Origin: Branchiostoma floridae
Lineage: Eukaryota; Chordata; Leptocardii; Amphioxiformes; Branchiostomatidae
DNA: 64,000 nt
Assembly: GCF_000003815.2 (NCBI RefSeq)
Contig: NC_049980.1
Location: 13,593,570 to 13,657,569, forward strand
Direction of reading: 5' to 3'
Shown here: positions 21,086-33,354 of the stretch, piece after piece
Layout of the letters: every line of letters starts with the position of its first letter
Position numbering within the stretch: the first letter of the stretch is position 1
Program-made: the position numbers and the translations under genes
The notes under the pieces: generated by a model
Told to the model about the DNA's origin: nothing
Database searches by the model: none
Seen by the model: the letters and a program-made list of their open reading frames with translations, nothing else

Positions 21086-24000
21086 TTAGCCATGAGTTTT
21101 CTTGTCTTTCTTATTTTCAACAGAAAATGGGAAAGATGCGAGCAGAATACTGATCGCAACTTGGATACAGCTTAAGTATATCACAATGATGAACGTTGAA
21201 GTTTTCCACGCACTTTGAATGTTATCTGTACAGTTTAGCATCTTTTTACACAGCGGAAGCTTCATTTTCTTCAGAACAAGTCTCATCTTCCGTGAGACTT
21301 TAGTTGGCGTAATGATGAAAAAACATTCATATTCGCCTTGTAGAACCAACAAAGACTGATGGCTATACTTTTATGGGGTTTTTATATTTGCCCGATAAAA
21401 CAATGAAGGTACTTTGTTGCCAAAAACAACCACTAGAGGTGCTAGGTTGCGGCGGCTGAGCGACCAAACATTTGAAATGTTCGCTCCTTAGATAAGGAGC
21501 ATTCTTTTACGTTTTCTGTCTTTTAGATCATACGTTTACTTCGTACAGTTTTGAATTCAAGGGTCACGGAAATCCAATCATAGTCGCCATACGGTCGCTT
21601 GCGGATCGCCGTCTAGTGGTCTGGCAGCATAGCCATCATAATGGTACTTACCGGGAGCAGTAGCCTCTAGTGGGAGAAACACGGGAGGGTGGGACCGGGT
21701 ATCGGCGGGGGAAGAGGAGGAGTCTCTGTTCAACTTCTCACACATCTGCGGTAGATCTCTTCTCGGGATGGTGATGAAGTCCTCGGAAGAATAGTCTGTG
21801 GTGTGATGTGTTCTTCTGGCCGGGAGAGGGAGTTCGTGTTTGGGTGTTGTTCTCCGCGGTGTGCCTTTCCTGTGACCGTTAGCGGTGGTGTTTTCTTTCA
21901 GGGTTTTCTTCGTGGTAGCCACACTGTGGCTGTTTCTAGTGGCAGTCACGCTATGGCTGTTTCTTGTAGTTCTCTCCCAGTGGCCATGTCTGGTGATGCT
22001 GCGTGTTGAGGGTGTCGGTATGGGTCCTACAAGAGGTCACACAAAACGCTCATAACAAGAAATTGAAAATCGCATGAAATATTTATGTCTAGAGCTATTG
22101 TAATTTTTGACAATACATATGGAATGGCATGTCGCACACATTGCGTGCTTTACGTGTTTTTCTCGAGTCCCAGACTTCATTAACCGGAAATTTCATTTCC
22201 TGTGTGCCTGCGGGCATAACTGTGGGCTCCGGACATGTCAGCCGGTAGGAACAATTTTGGACCAGGACCAACTACAGACATACGCCATGACAAGCACCGA
22301 GACCGAGAAATACATCCATTTTTACAGATATTATTTTCATGCCGAACCCATAACACGAGATATAAAAACTAGATGATCCGCTTCAGTACTATATCGCTAG
22401 GGGGTCCTACGTATACCCTTACCAACATATTAAAATTTATATATCGTCCGGATCGTCCACAATTTCTCGCTCGAGTTGACAGACAAACGTCACAGCACAA
22501 ACACACACAAATAGATACACAGACATACGCTACTAAAACATAGCCTTTTACCGAAGGAAGAGTATAGATTCTGTAATGACCATGGGTTTATACCATTCCG
22601 CGACCAAAAGCCTTCTTATAGAAAGTTCAGAAGGTCAAGGTGATAAAATCTATTTCCCATCAACTACAACCTTCGCGCCGAAGGCTTTCGCTGATGATAT
22701 ATTTTTCGCCATGAATACTAAAAAATTGGGACTCTGCAATGTACACAAAGCCCCCAATGGTCTCACCACAATCCCTTGCTGCTTACATCAAGTTCTGAAA
22801 GTTGAAAGCAATTTCAAGGATTTCCACGGCTTTCAATTTCCTGCTATGATGCTGGGAGGAAATTGCTACATTTCACTTAGAGTGCAGGTCGTGATGTGGT
22901 TCTCATCCCGTACAAGTAAATATGGTCTTTCATGAATGTCGATATGGTCGTGTAGAATGTGAATGGTGAGTCAATATGTCTCCATTTTCTGGTCAGATGC
23001 ACATTTGCTTTGTATTGCATGTACGTAGTTGATAAAAGATAAAATCTAACAGATATTTGCGTCACAAAAATCATCAATATCTAAGTTCTTCAAGTTCAGT
23101 TCACCATATGTAAGTCTTGTGCAGTATTTCATGTTACAATGGCGTTACCATATCTCTATAAATGTCTGATTTGGAACGAGTCCTCTTAAATTTGGCGATC
23201 ACACTTCACGTGTATCGATCTGTCAGGGGTATAAAGGATCAGCAGTGGTTAAATCTGCATTGCTTTGGTGTGATGTTGACTTTAGATCTGCATCGATTTT
23301 GCAGTGTGAAAGAAATGTAGGCTGAATGCGGTAGTCTGTCTGGGAACCTTAAAATAGCCATAAGAAAACTCTTCCATTGAAAGCCCGCGATGGTAAATTG
23401 ACTTTACTTTGCAACTAAGACAATATCTCATCCTCACGACACAATCACGAGCCGTGGGGTTTCTACATGTATCTAATTGTCTCATGAATTCCAAGATCTG
23501 TGGAGACTGTTGTGTGAACGATTGAAGTACGATACTAGCATCTAAAAAGGATGGAAAAAGAAGTAATAGTACTATAATAGCATCGTGCAGTGATGTGCAG
23601 TGTGCTGTAATATTATCTCCCCGCCAGAAGATCATTATCATAAAAAGAAATAGTAAAAATAATAGAGCATTTTGGTTTACGCTCAACAACTTCGTGGGGA
23701 GTCGCAATGTTTTACCTTAATGATTACAGGTTTTGAAATTTTAGCTGAGATCATCTAGTATGCACTTGTCGCATGAGCTATGCGTAAACTATTACTGGCC
23801 ATGGCCTTAATGTCGTTAGTTGTGATATTTAGACAAACAATTGTCTTGCTTGTCAATGCATCTAAAGAAGCTTATTAATGCATCTGGGTCTCTGGCAATT
23901 TCATAAAGATAATAGACCTCGTGTCAAATGGCTAATCAGTAGGATTTTACACCCTGTCAAATTCAACAAGAAGACGACATTCGTGACCGGGTTCTGATGG

Positions 24001-27000
24001 AGCTACTTTTGTCTCCAATGTGCGCAATTAGAGGTGGGATCAAGTACCAACTCTACTGATAAATGTGTTGGCATAGAATTTCGCTGAAGCCAAGATTGGA
24101 GCATAACTTATATCCTATAATACTGACGTCTTCTTTCGAAAACATGACGTTCTCGTGACAGGAAATGTGCCGTTGGTTAAGACGTATTATCATATAGCCA
24201 GATGGAGTTGGCCAATCAGAGGCCCCCATTTCCCATGGGTTATCAGGCAGTAACCTCAAAAGTGGTCGGTTATTCTAATAACCGACCACTTTTTGGACCG
24301 CACCATTATACAGGGGACAGTCATGAATTTTTTTTGTACTGTTGTTTGTGTGTAAACCATGCATAACTGTCAAAAATATTATGATTGATTGGTTATGTTA
24401 ATTAGGGCTCCACATGGGGAATATAGGGATACTTGAAAAGGAATTATGCTGATTTTACACATTTTCATCATGGCTTTCTAACGTGATTAAGCCGGTACCT
24501 TCCTAAATCACTTCATATATACGTACTTTGTCGTGCCCAAGTGAAAAGGCTCTGCATGGGGGGTACCAGGACTCCACTTAATACATGTAGTTTGTATTGC
24601 AAATAAGCCACATGTTGATGCTGATATGCTATCTCACAAACAGATGATTAGTTAAAATTATTAGTTAAATGATGATGATGAAATAGTTAAATGTTTGTAT
24701 TATATATAGACACTATTGTACAATATATATATTGCAAATGTATTTTTATGTAATGTATTAAAGTGTTTATTTGTTATAAAGGAATTTGTGTGAAATAACT
24801 GTCAGTTGGATAGGCTATATGATAATAACGTTAATGCCCCGCCTTATCCTCGGTGTATATGGTGAGATAATCCCTNNNNNNNNNNNNNNNNNNNNNNNNN
24901 NNNNNNNNNNNNNNNNNNNNNNNNNNNNNNNNNNNNNNNNNNNNNNNNNNNNNNNNNNNNNNNNNNNNNNNNNNNATATACACCTCGGGGCGGGGCATTA
25001 ACCCTTTATTATGGCACCTTCCAGTGAGTTATCATGATGACTTTCGTAGAGATATGCTAGTCATGTTTTTGCGTAAGTAAACTGAAGACGTTTCATTGAA
25101 GTCTGATTTTGAACTATGAAGCTATGACTTGGCAAACCTGTGAGTATTGTCCTTCCTGGCTTCTTGGAAAAAACGGGGATTAACTTCTGGTCCTGCAGCA
25201 TAATGATACTCAAGGGAGGGTAATGGGATTTTGAGTCATGTTTCCCATAACCATGCCACAGACAACTTCAGCAAATTGCTTTTACTGGTGATTACATTGC
25301 ATACAGGTGCAATGGTGACATGTGATTAAGTGTCATATCGACGTGGAGCTTTCTTGGAAACTGAAAGGTTCCTCCAATACATCATTCATTCGCACAAATA
25401 TAGAGCAGCAAGTTTCTATGCTATTTCAGTAGCAGGGTATATTTTCACAGGGAGGGTTTGCTTGCTATGATTATTTTTTTACGTTTTGAGTGTTTTGTTG
25501 TACTGTATGCTAATACCTTATGTTATATCGATTTCCGCTTTGAAAAGGTGACCGTCGAATAAAACGGGACCCCATTTTATGTCCATTGCGACAGACGGGT
25601 ACATTAAGCCCAAACTTAGCCCCATCCAGAATCGAACCGGGCAATCCAAATACTAACCGACGAAACCAGCTGCAGAAGCTCAACTGTGAAGCTGCTACCG
25701 GTTGAGCCACAGGGACATCTCCAATGAAAATACCCGAGTTAAACTAAAAACAGCCGATTTCGCCTCTCTCTTTCTACATTATAACATATAATCTCTTCAT
25801 CTTAAACATCTTGATATATTATCTTGATGCTAACGTTTCTGTTAGGTGGCAATAGAATAATAATAAAGCAGAATACATCATTGAAACTTGTTTACGTGGA
25901 AACTGATTGATAAAATGTATTTCTTTTTTCTTATATTTTTTACGTGAATCAGATTTTCAAAAACATGCAACAGTAGCGAAATGAAGCATTTGACGTGAAG
26001 TCTTAGGTTGACTGTGACAGAGACAGTCTGTCTGCCGGTCCGGCAGCTATAAGAATCTGCCAGAGGTTGCAGAAGCCAACCAATTACCCATGAAATTCTA
26101 CACCTTTATTCTGCAGACCAATTAGCAGCAGTTTGCACCGCCTCGCGATGCCTAATTCCGTCTGTCTGGTTCCGTGATCATCGCACACTCTGATGCAACA
26201 AGTCGTGTCAGTGATGTCAGTGTTTTTACTAGCTTCCTTAGCAGGCTCTACGAGTCTGATGTCAGTTCTATTGCATTAGGTACGCAATGCAATAGGTTTG
26301 CATTGCAATAGCTTTGTATTGATTGATGCATTGCACTCGGTTTGTATTGCACTCGACTCGTTGTTGGAAGTCTCCTGCAACTGAAACTGAATACAATAAA
26401 ACTGATATGCCATTCGGAAACAAGCTTTTTATAAGTTTATATGCTCAGCTTTAACCCGTAAAACAAAACATATTTGTCCAACTTGTATTGCTGGAGTAGT
26501 GCGGTTGTACAACACTAAACAAGGTCAAATTCTGTCTGAACATAAAATGCTCACCTTCAAAAGGTGAGGATAGAAAGAGGACCATCAATTATTCATAGAG
26601 GCCTTGGGAGGACTAAACCAACTGCACAATACACAGTGAAAAGGAGCAGATAATGACAGGATGGTTGGGCCTGATAATAGTTAACATGCTATTCATGGGT
26701 CAAAGCACCTTAAGGGCGTGAGCTGTCAAAACAAGACAAAATGTCATCCGTTATGTTACAGGCTGTCAAAGGGGAAGGGTCATATCTATCAATCATTCAC
26801 GAAATAAGCTCAGGTAAGCTGTGAAATGGCTCCACATACATGGTTATGTTGCTGCCGTGTAACAAACTAGTTTATGGAATATGGATTATGACAAAAAATA
26901 TGATATGAGGTTGCTGAATAATTCACCCTAACATATGATAACTTTATAGAAGACTCAGACTTGTCAATCCGTCTTTTGAGTGGTTTTGAGGGGATCACAA

Positions 27001-30000
27001 ATATATATTAGGCCTGTCTACTTTTGCTTTGTTTTGTCTGGTTTGTCGTCACTGCTTAATCAAGGCATCGAGTACAGCTGCAAATTTTTGTTTTGACTCC
27101 GTTTCGTTTAAGGAGAAATTTCTCAAAAGTGAAGCTATTGTGTCTCAAGTATCAATATTTCTGGTGGATTACAGTATAGTTTATTATATATTACGGCTAT
27201 TTATGAAACCATTTTGTCCTCAGGGGCGGTTCCGAATTGCCACCACCCATTAAGGTATAGGAAGCGTGTGCCATATTTTCTGTGTTTAAATTACACAATA
27301 AAAAGTTAGAGCGTTTTAATGAAGGCATTTACCAAGGGTTTTGGCAGTTTGTCTTCTCCCACTTCTCATTAAAATGTTGTGCTATCCATTAGCCAATGCC
27401 TCCAAAGACAACAAACCCGGCCCAGTAATATACCACGTAAAAACGTCAAATAGATCTAAAGACTTGTTTTACCATTTTACGTTATCTGATAGATCTACGT
27501 TTTACTTTATGATCATCTTATAGGTATGAGCTTGCAAATAAAGGCACTAATCATTACATAGATACACACGGTTTAATGTTTACTAATCACACTTTTCCCC
27601 CAGCAACCTCCTGGTCACCCCTATATGGCGCATCTATAATACATTGAATATCTTTATCGTTAATGAGGGCATAAATAATAATAGCGCATTTCTGTCATCC
27701 ACTTTACTTTTGTTTGCTTGTTTAATGAGCTCACCCAGACGCAGGTGCCACATACTGAGGGTAATTATTCTGCGGGTTGCTACGAATAACGTCTGCATGG
27801 CGTGCCTTCAACGGTGATACAGACTCAGGAGAAATTAGGTCACCTACTGTTTGAGGCACACAAAGGAGTGTGGCTGTATTTTGTTCTGCAGTTCTATTTG
27901 AGTCCCTAGTTAATCTGCATCTGTACCTGGTAGTGTTTAGTCGGTATGCTCGGCGTAACACACCAGCTTCGCAATCAATGTGTCAGAGGTTGGTTATATC
28001 AAGGAACGATATGTCACACCTAACACTATCTAGCAGCAAGCGTTGTTTAACGCTGTCTAGTGAGGATGTCCCTACAGTGCTTGATAGCAACGATTTTCAA
28101 CTACTCCTCGTAAATTCTTACAAAACTTATATTAGTTTGAAACGGACTGGTGTTGATACCAATACAGACTGCTTCTATAAAAACAAAAGTGTGAGCTGAA
28201 TGAACTCTGGAATGAGATCATCAGGTTGAGACCCCTTTGGCCCTTTTTGAGGCTGACTGATTGCTTTCGTGTTGTTGTATTTCGAATTGGTTTTATAATT
28301 CATGGTACATGTTCTCCAAACTGTGAATTCGCATCATTGTTGCAGGATGTTCACCGAGTTCATAAATCATTTGGAAAAGGTGCCATGCCCACGGCTATAG
28401 CTACAACATATTCATCAGATCATCTCGCTTCATATGTATTCTTGCAATGCTTTATGTGTACATTGATAGTGTGTACTTTGATATTTCAGTTCTTAGTATG
28501 CCAATAAAATAGCATCCTTAGCTAAGGCTTACTTTCCAGTGGGTGGCGATCGCTCAGCAACCTTACAATGACCAAAACTTGAACTGTGTGATCATTAATC
28601 ATAAATGAAACATAATAAAAGCTTTATAATTTGATTTAGATAACATAGTATAATCTAAAAATATATTTTGAGCTCGGTGAATATCATTTCGCTTTTTCAT
28701 GAATCAAGGTTTGTTACAACCCCATTCCAAAAAAAAGCGACAACCTCACTGCGTCTGCGCTGCGACCAACGGATTGAACATAGCGCTCTACGAATTTCAT
28801 AGATGTGGAATTTACAATTGTGAAGCTTCCCTACAGAATGAGACTCTAATTCGTCGTAATAGTTCCTGCGCGAATATTGTAGCTAGGCGTAATAGTCTGC
28901 AAATGTCAAGCTCAATCGGAGCTGTTTGTACGCATTATCGCGGCGAGTAATACGTAGAAAGTAGCCTGTTAACAAATTACCAGGAAAGCTTACCCCGCAA
29001 ATGGTTTCCAGTCCCAGCCAATGATTATCCTAATAGTCCTGGAATGCCAAACAGGGAAACAGACTGCACAGGATATGAAAACTACTGTATATCTTGAATT
29101 GTTCGCGGTGGTATTTTTTTTTTCAAATTTCGTGGTGTCTCTCCACTGTGAAATTACGAGATCGACTATTTTTGTGTCAATATCTACTTCAAAAATAACC
29201 CCAAAGGTTCTTTCCATTATTTCCTACCACAAAACTAAAATTGAGGTAACAAACAAAAAAAAAAGATTTCGAAAAGGGGCTGACTAAAATGAAATAAGGG
29301 ATCGGAAAGATTTTCAAGAAAAAATGCAATAGAAAATTAAACGACTGCATGTAGAACGAATAATGCATCAGATGCATGTTGACTTGCCATGGAAAGCTAA
29401 GATCGCACTGACATTTTCCCACATAAAGCAACCACCCCTTGTTACACATCACTACCGGTCAGTCTGAGCTGGCTGGTATCTTCTGGACTTAACTTCGATT
29501 GTGTCATTATAATTGTCTTGTTTTCATTCCATTTCCTAGGATTAGTTCTTAGACAGTACTTGAATGGGTTAGTCCGTAATTACTTGGAGAGCTTAAAAAC
29601 TACACCTTGTTTGGCTACTTTACAATTATAATAACATTTACAAATCCTGTATAGAAATTGCTATTATATGATAATATAGTTTGCAAGAAGTCTGTTTTTA
29701 CAGAGAAAATGTGAGGGTGTTTCTCGTGAAATTAAATGATGGGTGACCTAACTGCCTCTATTCAATCTTATTCTAAATTCTGTTTCTGTTACATGGGATA
29801 CCAGCATAAATGAAACCTTCTACTATTTTCGTTGGTACTGGTGTTTAAACTAGTCGAAAGTACATGCTTCTTCCTCGGGGGGGCACCATTCCGTTAGCGG
29901 TAGATCATGGTTTATATTTATGCGTACCATATTAGTTAGTACTCGGTAGCATGGATATGTCATAAAGTTGAATTTGATTAAGCAGGTATTAACGCCCCAT

Positions 30001-30918
30001 TGTAATAAGCTCCCAGAGGTATGTTGTTAGCAATTACATAGCGGGTCAGAAGGACCTACAGTGTGTACGTCACTGTCTACCGTCAAAAGGCCGAGTTATG
30101 TTTCCTCGAACATATCACCAAAAGTTGTTGCTGCGTCGACCAAAGTCGTAATGGCTTGAATAGAAATGCCATTTGGAATTGGCGGAAAGAAATGAGTCTA
30201 TTTTGCTCATTCTGCCGCACACAAAAGAGCCCAACATTTCTGCGCATTCGTCTGTGGTGCAGCTTTTCAATGGGCATTACGGGGCTGATGTAGAAAATTG
30301 AAAAGATCTTTTGTACCGTTGTGCCCTCAAGTGCCCTTCATGGAACGGTGCTTTCGATATGATCTTATAAGCATCATCACGAAAAAGAATAATCAGACCA
30401 AGGAGGTTTGAAAACAAACTTCCGTCCTCACAATTTTGCCAACATCGTTTATGTTATATGAAGGTTCGATCACTCAAACAGTGCAGAATTTGGATAGATA
30501 CATATACACCGCAACGACAACAACAGTTGCGACGCCATTGCGTGACAGGGCACTTTGCAATACCACACAAAATGATTAGGAGTTTACTGAGCGCACAGTT
30601 TACCCTACCCCACCGCCTATAACACAGGTTTAACCTGCTCTTACTCAGTCACCCTCACAAAAGAGCACCACAAAGACATGGTCGGGTCCATAAATGATGT
30701 ATAACGTCGACGATCAACTGCTTAGTCGAAGCGACCACCATGAAATGATACCTATCATGCATTCTTATTATTGTGCTGCTCCGCAAATATCAATATCACG
30801 TGTTTTGTTTTTCCGCAGACACTTATTCCACCATGTACACAATAAATATCTCACCTGCCCAAACAGAAGAATATGTGGAGATTTCCATCCCGAGTAGAAG
30901 CCACTTGTACCACAGCAT
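21086..30918 (-). CDS. Unrecognised single-pass membrane protein, 3-exon model (229 aa)
   Basis: Exons on the minus strand are 30918-30855, 22026-21652 and 21336-21086. Exon 1 starts with ATG and encodes a 21-residue leader-like peptide (MLWYKWLLLGMEISTYSSVW) ending at a strong GTGAGA donor. Exon 2 is GC-richer than its surroundings and encodes ~124 residues rich in Ser, Thr, Arg and Pro. It contains a tandem TRNSHSV repeat and ends at GTAAGT. Exon 3 encodes a Cys-containing basic stretch, a hydrophobic segment (FIIVIYLSCIQVAISILLA) and a short charged tail. Splice phases agree at both junctions (phase 1 each). A small type I membrane protein would follow, but I recognise no family. The first intron is 8.8 kb, so exons could be missing or exon 1 could belong to another gene. 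Confidence 0.45.
21429..21620. mobile_element. MITE-like fragment in the second intron of the small membrane protein gene
   Basis: ACCACTAGAGGTGC at the left and the complement ACCACTAGACGGCG at the right form imperfect inverted ends of a ~190-bp segment, with GCGACC cores. It resembles the element at 19545-19786 and ends only ~30 bp from the exon 2 donor at 21651. Confidence 0.4.
24258..24293. repeat. Perfect 17-bp palindrome arms
   Basis: AAAAGTGGTCGGTTATT and AATAACCGACCACTTTT flank a 2-bp CT centre. The 36-bp stem-loop has no U-run or coding context. It could be the junction of two inverted elements or a short MITE. Confidence 0.8.
24821..25014. repeat. Inverted repeat flanking the first assembly gap
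   Basis: The left arm (24821-24860) contains TTAATGCCCCGCC and CGGTGTATAT. The complement of the right arm (24976-25014) contains TTAATGCCCCGCC and GAGGTGTATAT. The 100-N gap between them (24876-24975) is a scaffolding placeholder. The arms suggest that a palindrome or foldback element caused the assembly break. Confidence 0.75.
24876..24975. other. Assembly gap (100 N)
   Basis: Exactly 100 N, so the true length is not known. Confidence 1.
25520..25722 (-). mobile_element. tRNA-derived SINE
   Basis: Read on the minus strand from about 25718, the element begins GTCCCTGTGGCTCAACCGG, matching a polymerase III A box. About 85 bases on it has CCGGTTCGATTCTGG, matching a B box. A non-tRNA body follows toward 25520. 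The A-B spacing is longer than in a functional tRNA and the cloverleaf is degraded, so this is a SINE head and not a tRNA gene. Confidence 0.7.
25723..30854. other. Intron-like region without convincing exons
   Basis: Part of the first intron of the minus-strand membrane protein model. A 109-codon open frame at 27870-28199 and several shorter ones lack splice context or recognisable domains. A MITE fragment (GGTGGCGATCGCTCAGC) lies near 28535. Confidence 0.35.
26265..26355. repeat. Short degenerate repeats of TGCATTGCAATAG
   Basis: Several direct and inverted copies of TTGCATTGCAATAG-like words in about 90 bp, within the first intron of the small membrane protein model. No other feature is visible. 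Confidence 0.5.
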
Positions 30919-33014
30919 CTTGCAGCGGTAATGGGCTGCTAAACGACGTCTGTCCCCGTAGGCTTGGTCCGGGGTTTCTCTTCAGCCGCTGTACGTGACT
31001 CCTTCAACAGAATGCTCTCCGCCATACAGTTGTGCTACGCATATCCTTGTATCCCTTCCCTGATTGGGTACTGAGCTTGGAAGTTGTGCGAAGGCGCGCT
31101 CTCCAGCCCCGATGATATTTGGCGAGGAAAGCAGCGTTGTCCCGACCCCGAGCATTCCCCACGATTATCTCTCAGTTTGAAATTCAATCATACGTAACCT
31201 TTGACCCGCCCACCGTCTGCTTGCATAGAGCTCGCATTGCAAGCCTTTATGTAGGGATGATAATGATTCCCTGCGACCGTCATCTACCCGTAATCTACCT
31301 GCCAATCTTATCGCGCCCCCGATCAGTTTCTGCATATTGCAAACTACACGGAGAGCGCTGCAAGTAGGTTGAGGGTTTTGTTTTTATCGCGTTCACAGTT
31401 TAGTAGCGCGGCTTTCGAAAAGGACCAAGCTTTCCTTTGCTGTAATATCATGCCGGAATCCATATGTAAAGGGCCTTTATTTTCTAAATTTACGATAGAT
31501 TCTAGCGAGGTTCTTGCTTCTAGCAGACGTTAATGAGGAAGAATTACCATTCTCCAGGTAAGAAGACAGTGTAGATGAGCCAGACTCATCGTTTTCCTTA
31601 CACGTTTCTGATAAGGCAATATTGCTGTTCAAATTGAACCAACAATATTTAACGCGAACGCATAAAGACGGCTCTTTCTTAAGCACCAATTTGTCTCATA
31701 GAGGTTTTATCTGCACCACGAGGGCGGGAGTTGCCATGGCAACGCACATCCATATTGATTAAGATGCACAGGGGAATCTACCTTTAGTACCTGAGATGCG
31801 GGATTATTTTCTAGCGGGGAGACATTTACGGTATTGAGATTAATGACTCTTGAAACCGAGGTATTTATTACAGCAATGAGAGGAGTGCGTTCCTTAACAA
31901 TACGACACCTGACGCATGTCTCGTGGGTGTCCTCCTCGAGTTCTCCCTTGATCAGCCTGGAAATATAGCCTCCACCACGGGGGTGTGGATCGTACAGTTC
32001 GCCGAGAAGGGAAATGATTGGCCAGAAGATTCAGTCCACGAAAAGGTTTACACTTCAAATGAAACCCTATGGTGGCTATTCAGCCTTGGTAAATATTCTT
32101 CCTATAACTAACGTAGTTTGTGTGATAGAGATTAGACGACTTGACTTGCCGCGCACGAAGCGTCCAGAATTAAGCACAGGGGCCATACTTATTTGATGGA
32201 TCCCATTGAAGATGGATATAAGGTAGTGTTCGGAGAGAAAAAAAATATCACAACTTAGAATACGGCCAATATTCGCATAATCGGTCACTATTTTGGGACC
32301 CTGCCTTTTGTAATCATCATTAGATGATTCTACAAATTAAAGTTGATCCAAAACATTCAGAGTTGGATCTGTATTTGTATCTGGAGCAGCTAGTTATACT
32401 TCAAAATGACCTGTAATATCTAACCTTTGCACATCTACAAGTAGCAGTGCAGCCAGCGTTCTTTGAAGCCTTTGTCTGGTGACTAGTGACGATGCGCGCC
32501 CCCACTGTACTTGGTGGCATTTTTTTATAGTTCCACTCTTCGGTAGGTGTAGTATAAAATGATGATGATTGTTCTTGTGGAAAATGGGTCAGAATGACCT
32601 GGCATGACTCCTGGGGATTGATCTCACTTGAGCCTACCAGGGATCTCTATTTCCCATTTACACCATTACACAAATACAACACAACCAAACAATTGCAAAG
32701 GAACCCCTATATCACTCATTTCAATTTGTGTGAAAGCTTTGATAGCATCCTTCGGGTCTTTTTACGGTCAGTTGTGAAACAGGCCGCAGGCGCCATTTGC
32801 AGAGAAATTGCTTTATATAGTCGTGGATTCATCCTGGATTAGAGAAGACCCACTGAGAATGCATTATATAGAGACTGAGAAATCAGAGGTATCCCGCAAG
32901 TGATAAACAGGAATATGAATATACACCGAACTGTATTGTACATCGTGAGAGAATATTGCCTCGCACATTAAGATATACGCTCAAACATAATGTAATCGAC
33001 GCACTGCTTGGCAA
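30919..33014. other. Intergenic region between the small membrane protein gene and the transposon
   Basis: The first few hundred bases should hold the promoter and leader of the minus-strand gene starting at 30918. No exon or repeat was recognised in the rest. Confidence 0.35.
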
Positions 33015-33018
33015 TTAA

Positions 33019-33035
33019 AGTGTATAAGACACCCC
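33019..33035 (+). repeat. Left terminal inverted repeat of the transposon
   Basis: AGTGTATAAGACACCCC directly follows TTAA. Confidence 0.85.
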
Positions 33036-33202
33036 AGTGCATCATTATGGGACTAAATCAAACAAAGGTATCACTATACAATCGATATACACATAAGTGA
33101 GAGGTAAACACTGTTCGCCTGTTAAAAACGAAATTTGATCTTCGCGTCACGAGGCTACCGATAGATAGAACGACACGCCTCTGGGCGCGCCTCAACCGGG
33201 AA

Positions 33203-33219
33203 TGACGTAAGCAGTAGAA
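33203..33219 (+). promoter_or_regulatory. Left subterminal motif with a CRE-like site
   Basis: TGACGTAAGCAGTAGAA, 152 bp before the transposase ATG, in a CpG-richer segment than its surroundings. The inverted partner at 39993-40009 matches 16 of 17 bases. TGACGTAA is a known bZIP (CREB/ATF) type site. It could be a promoter element, a transposase-binding site, or both. Confidence 0.55.
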
Positions 33220-33354
33220 GAACGCGGGGGATTCGAGGGATTCCCCGGCGCCATTTTGATTGTTAGTAAACACTGTCCTCAGGAAGACTCCGGCTATTTC
33301 TGAGGGATTTAGTTTGTCCAAGGACGTTATATATAACGCCCTTGGTTTGTCAAC

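Noticed and set aside
23282-23707. 141-codon minus-strand frame with a hydrophobic N-terminus
   Set aside because: Its first codon is TTG, not ATG, and no acceptor or partner exon in phase was found.
27870-28199. 109-codon plus-strand frame
   Set aside because: No domain, no splice partner, and it lies in the intron of the minus-strand model.
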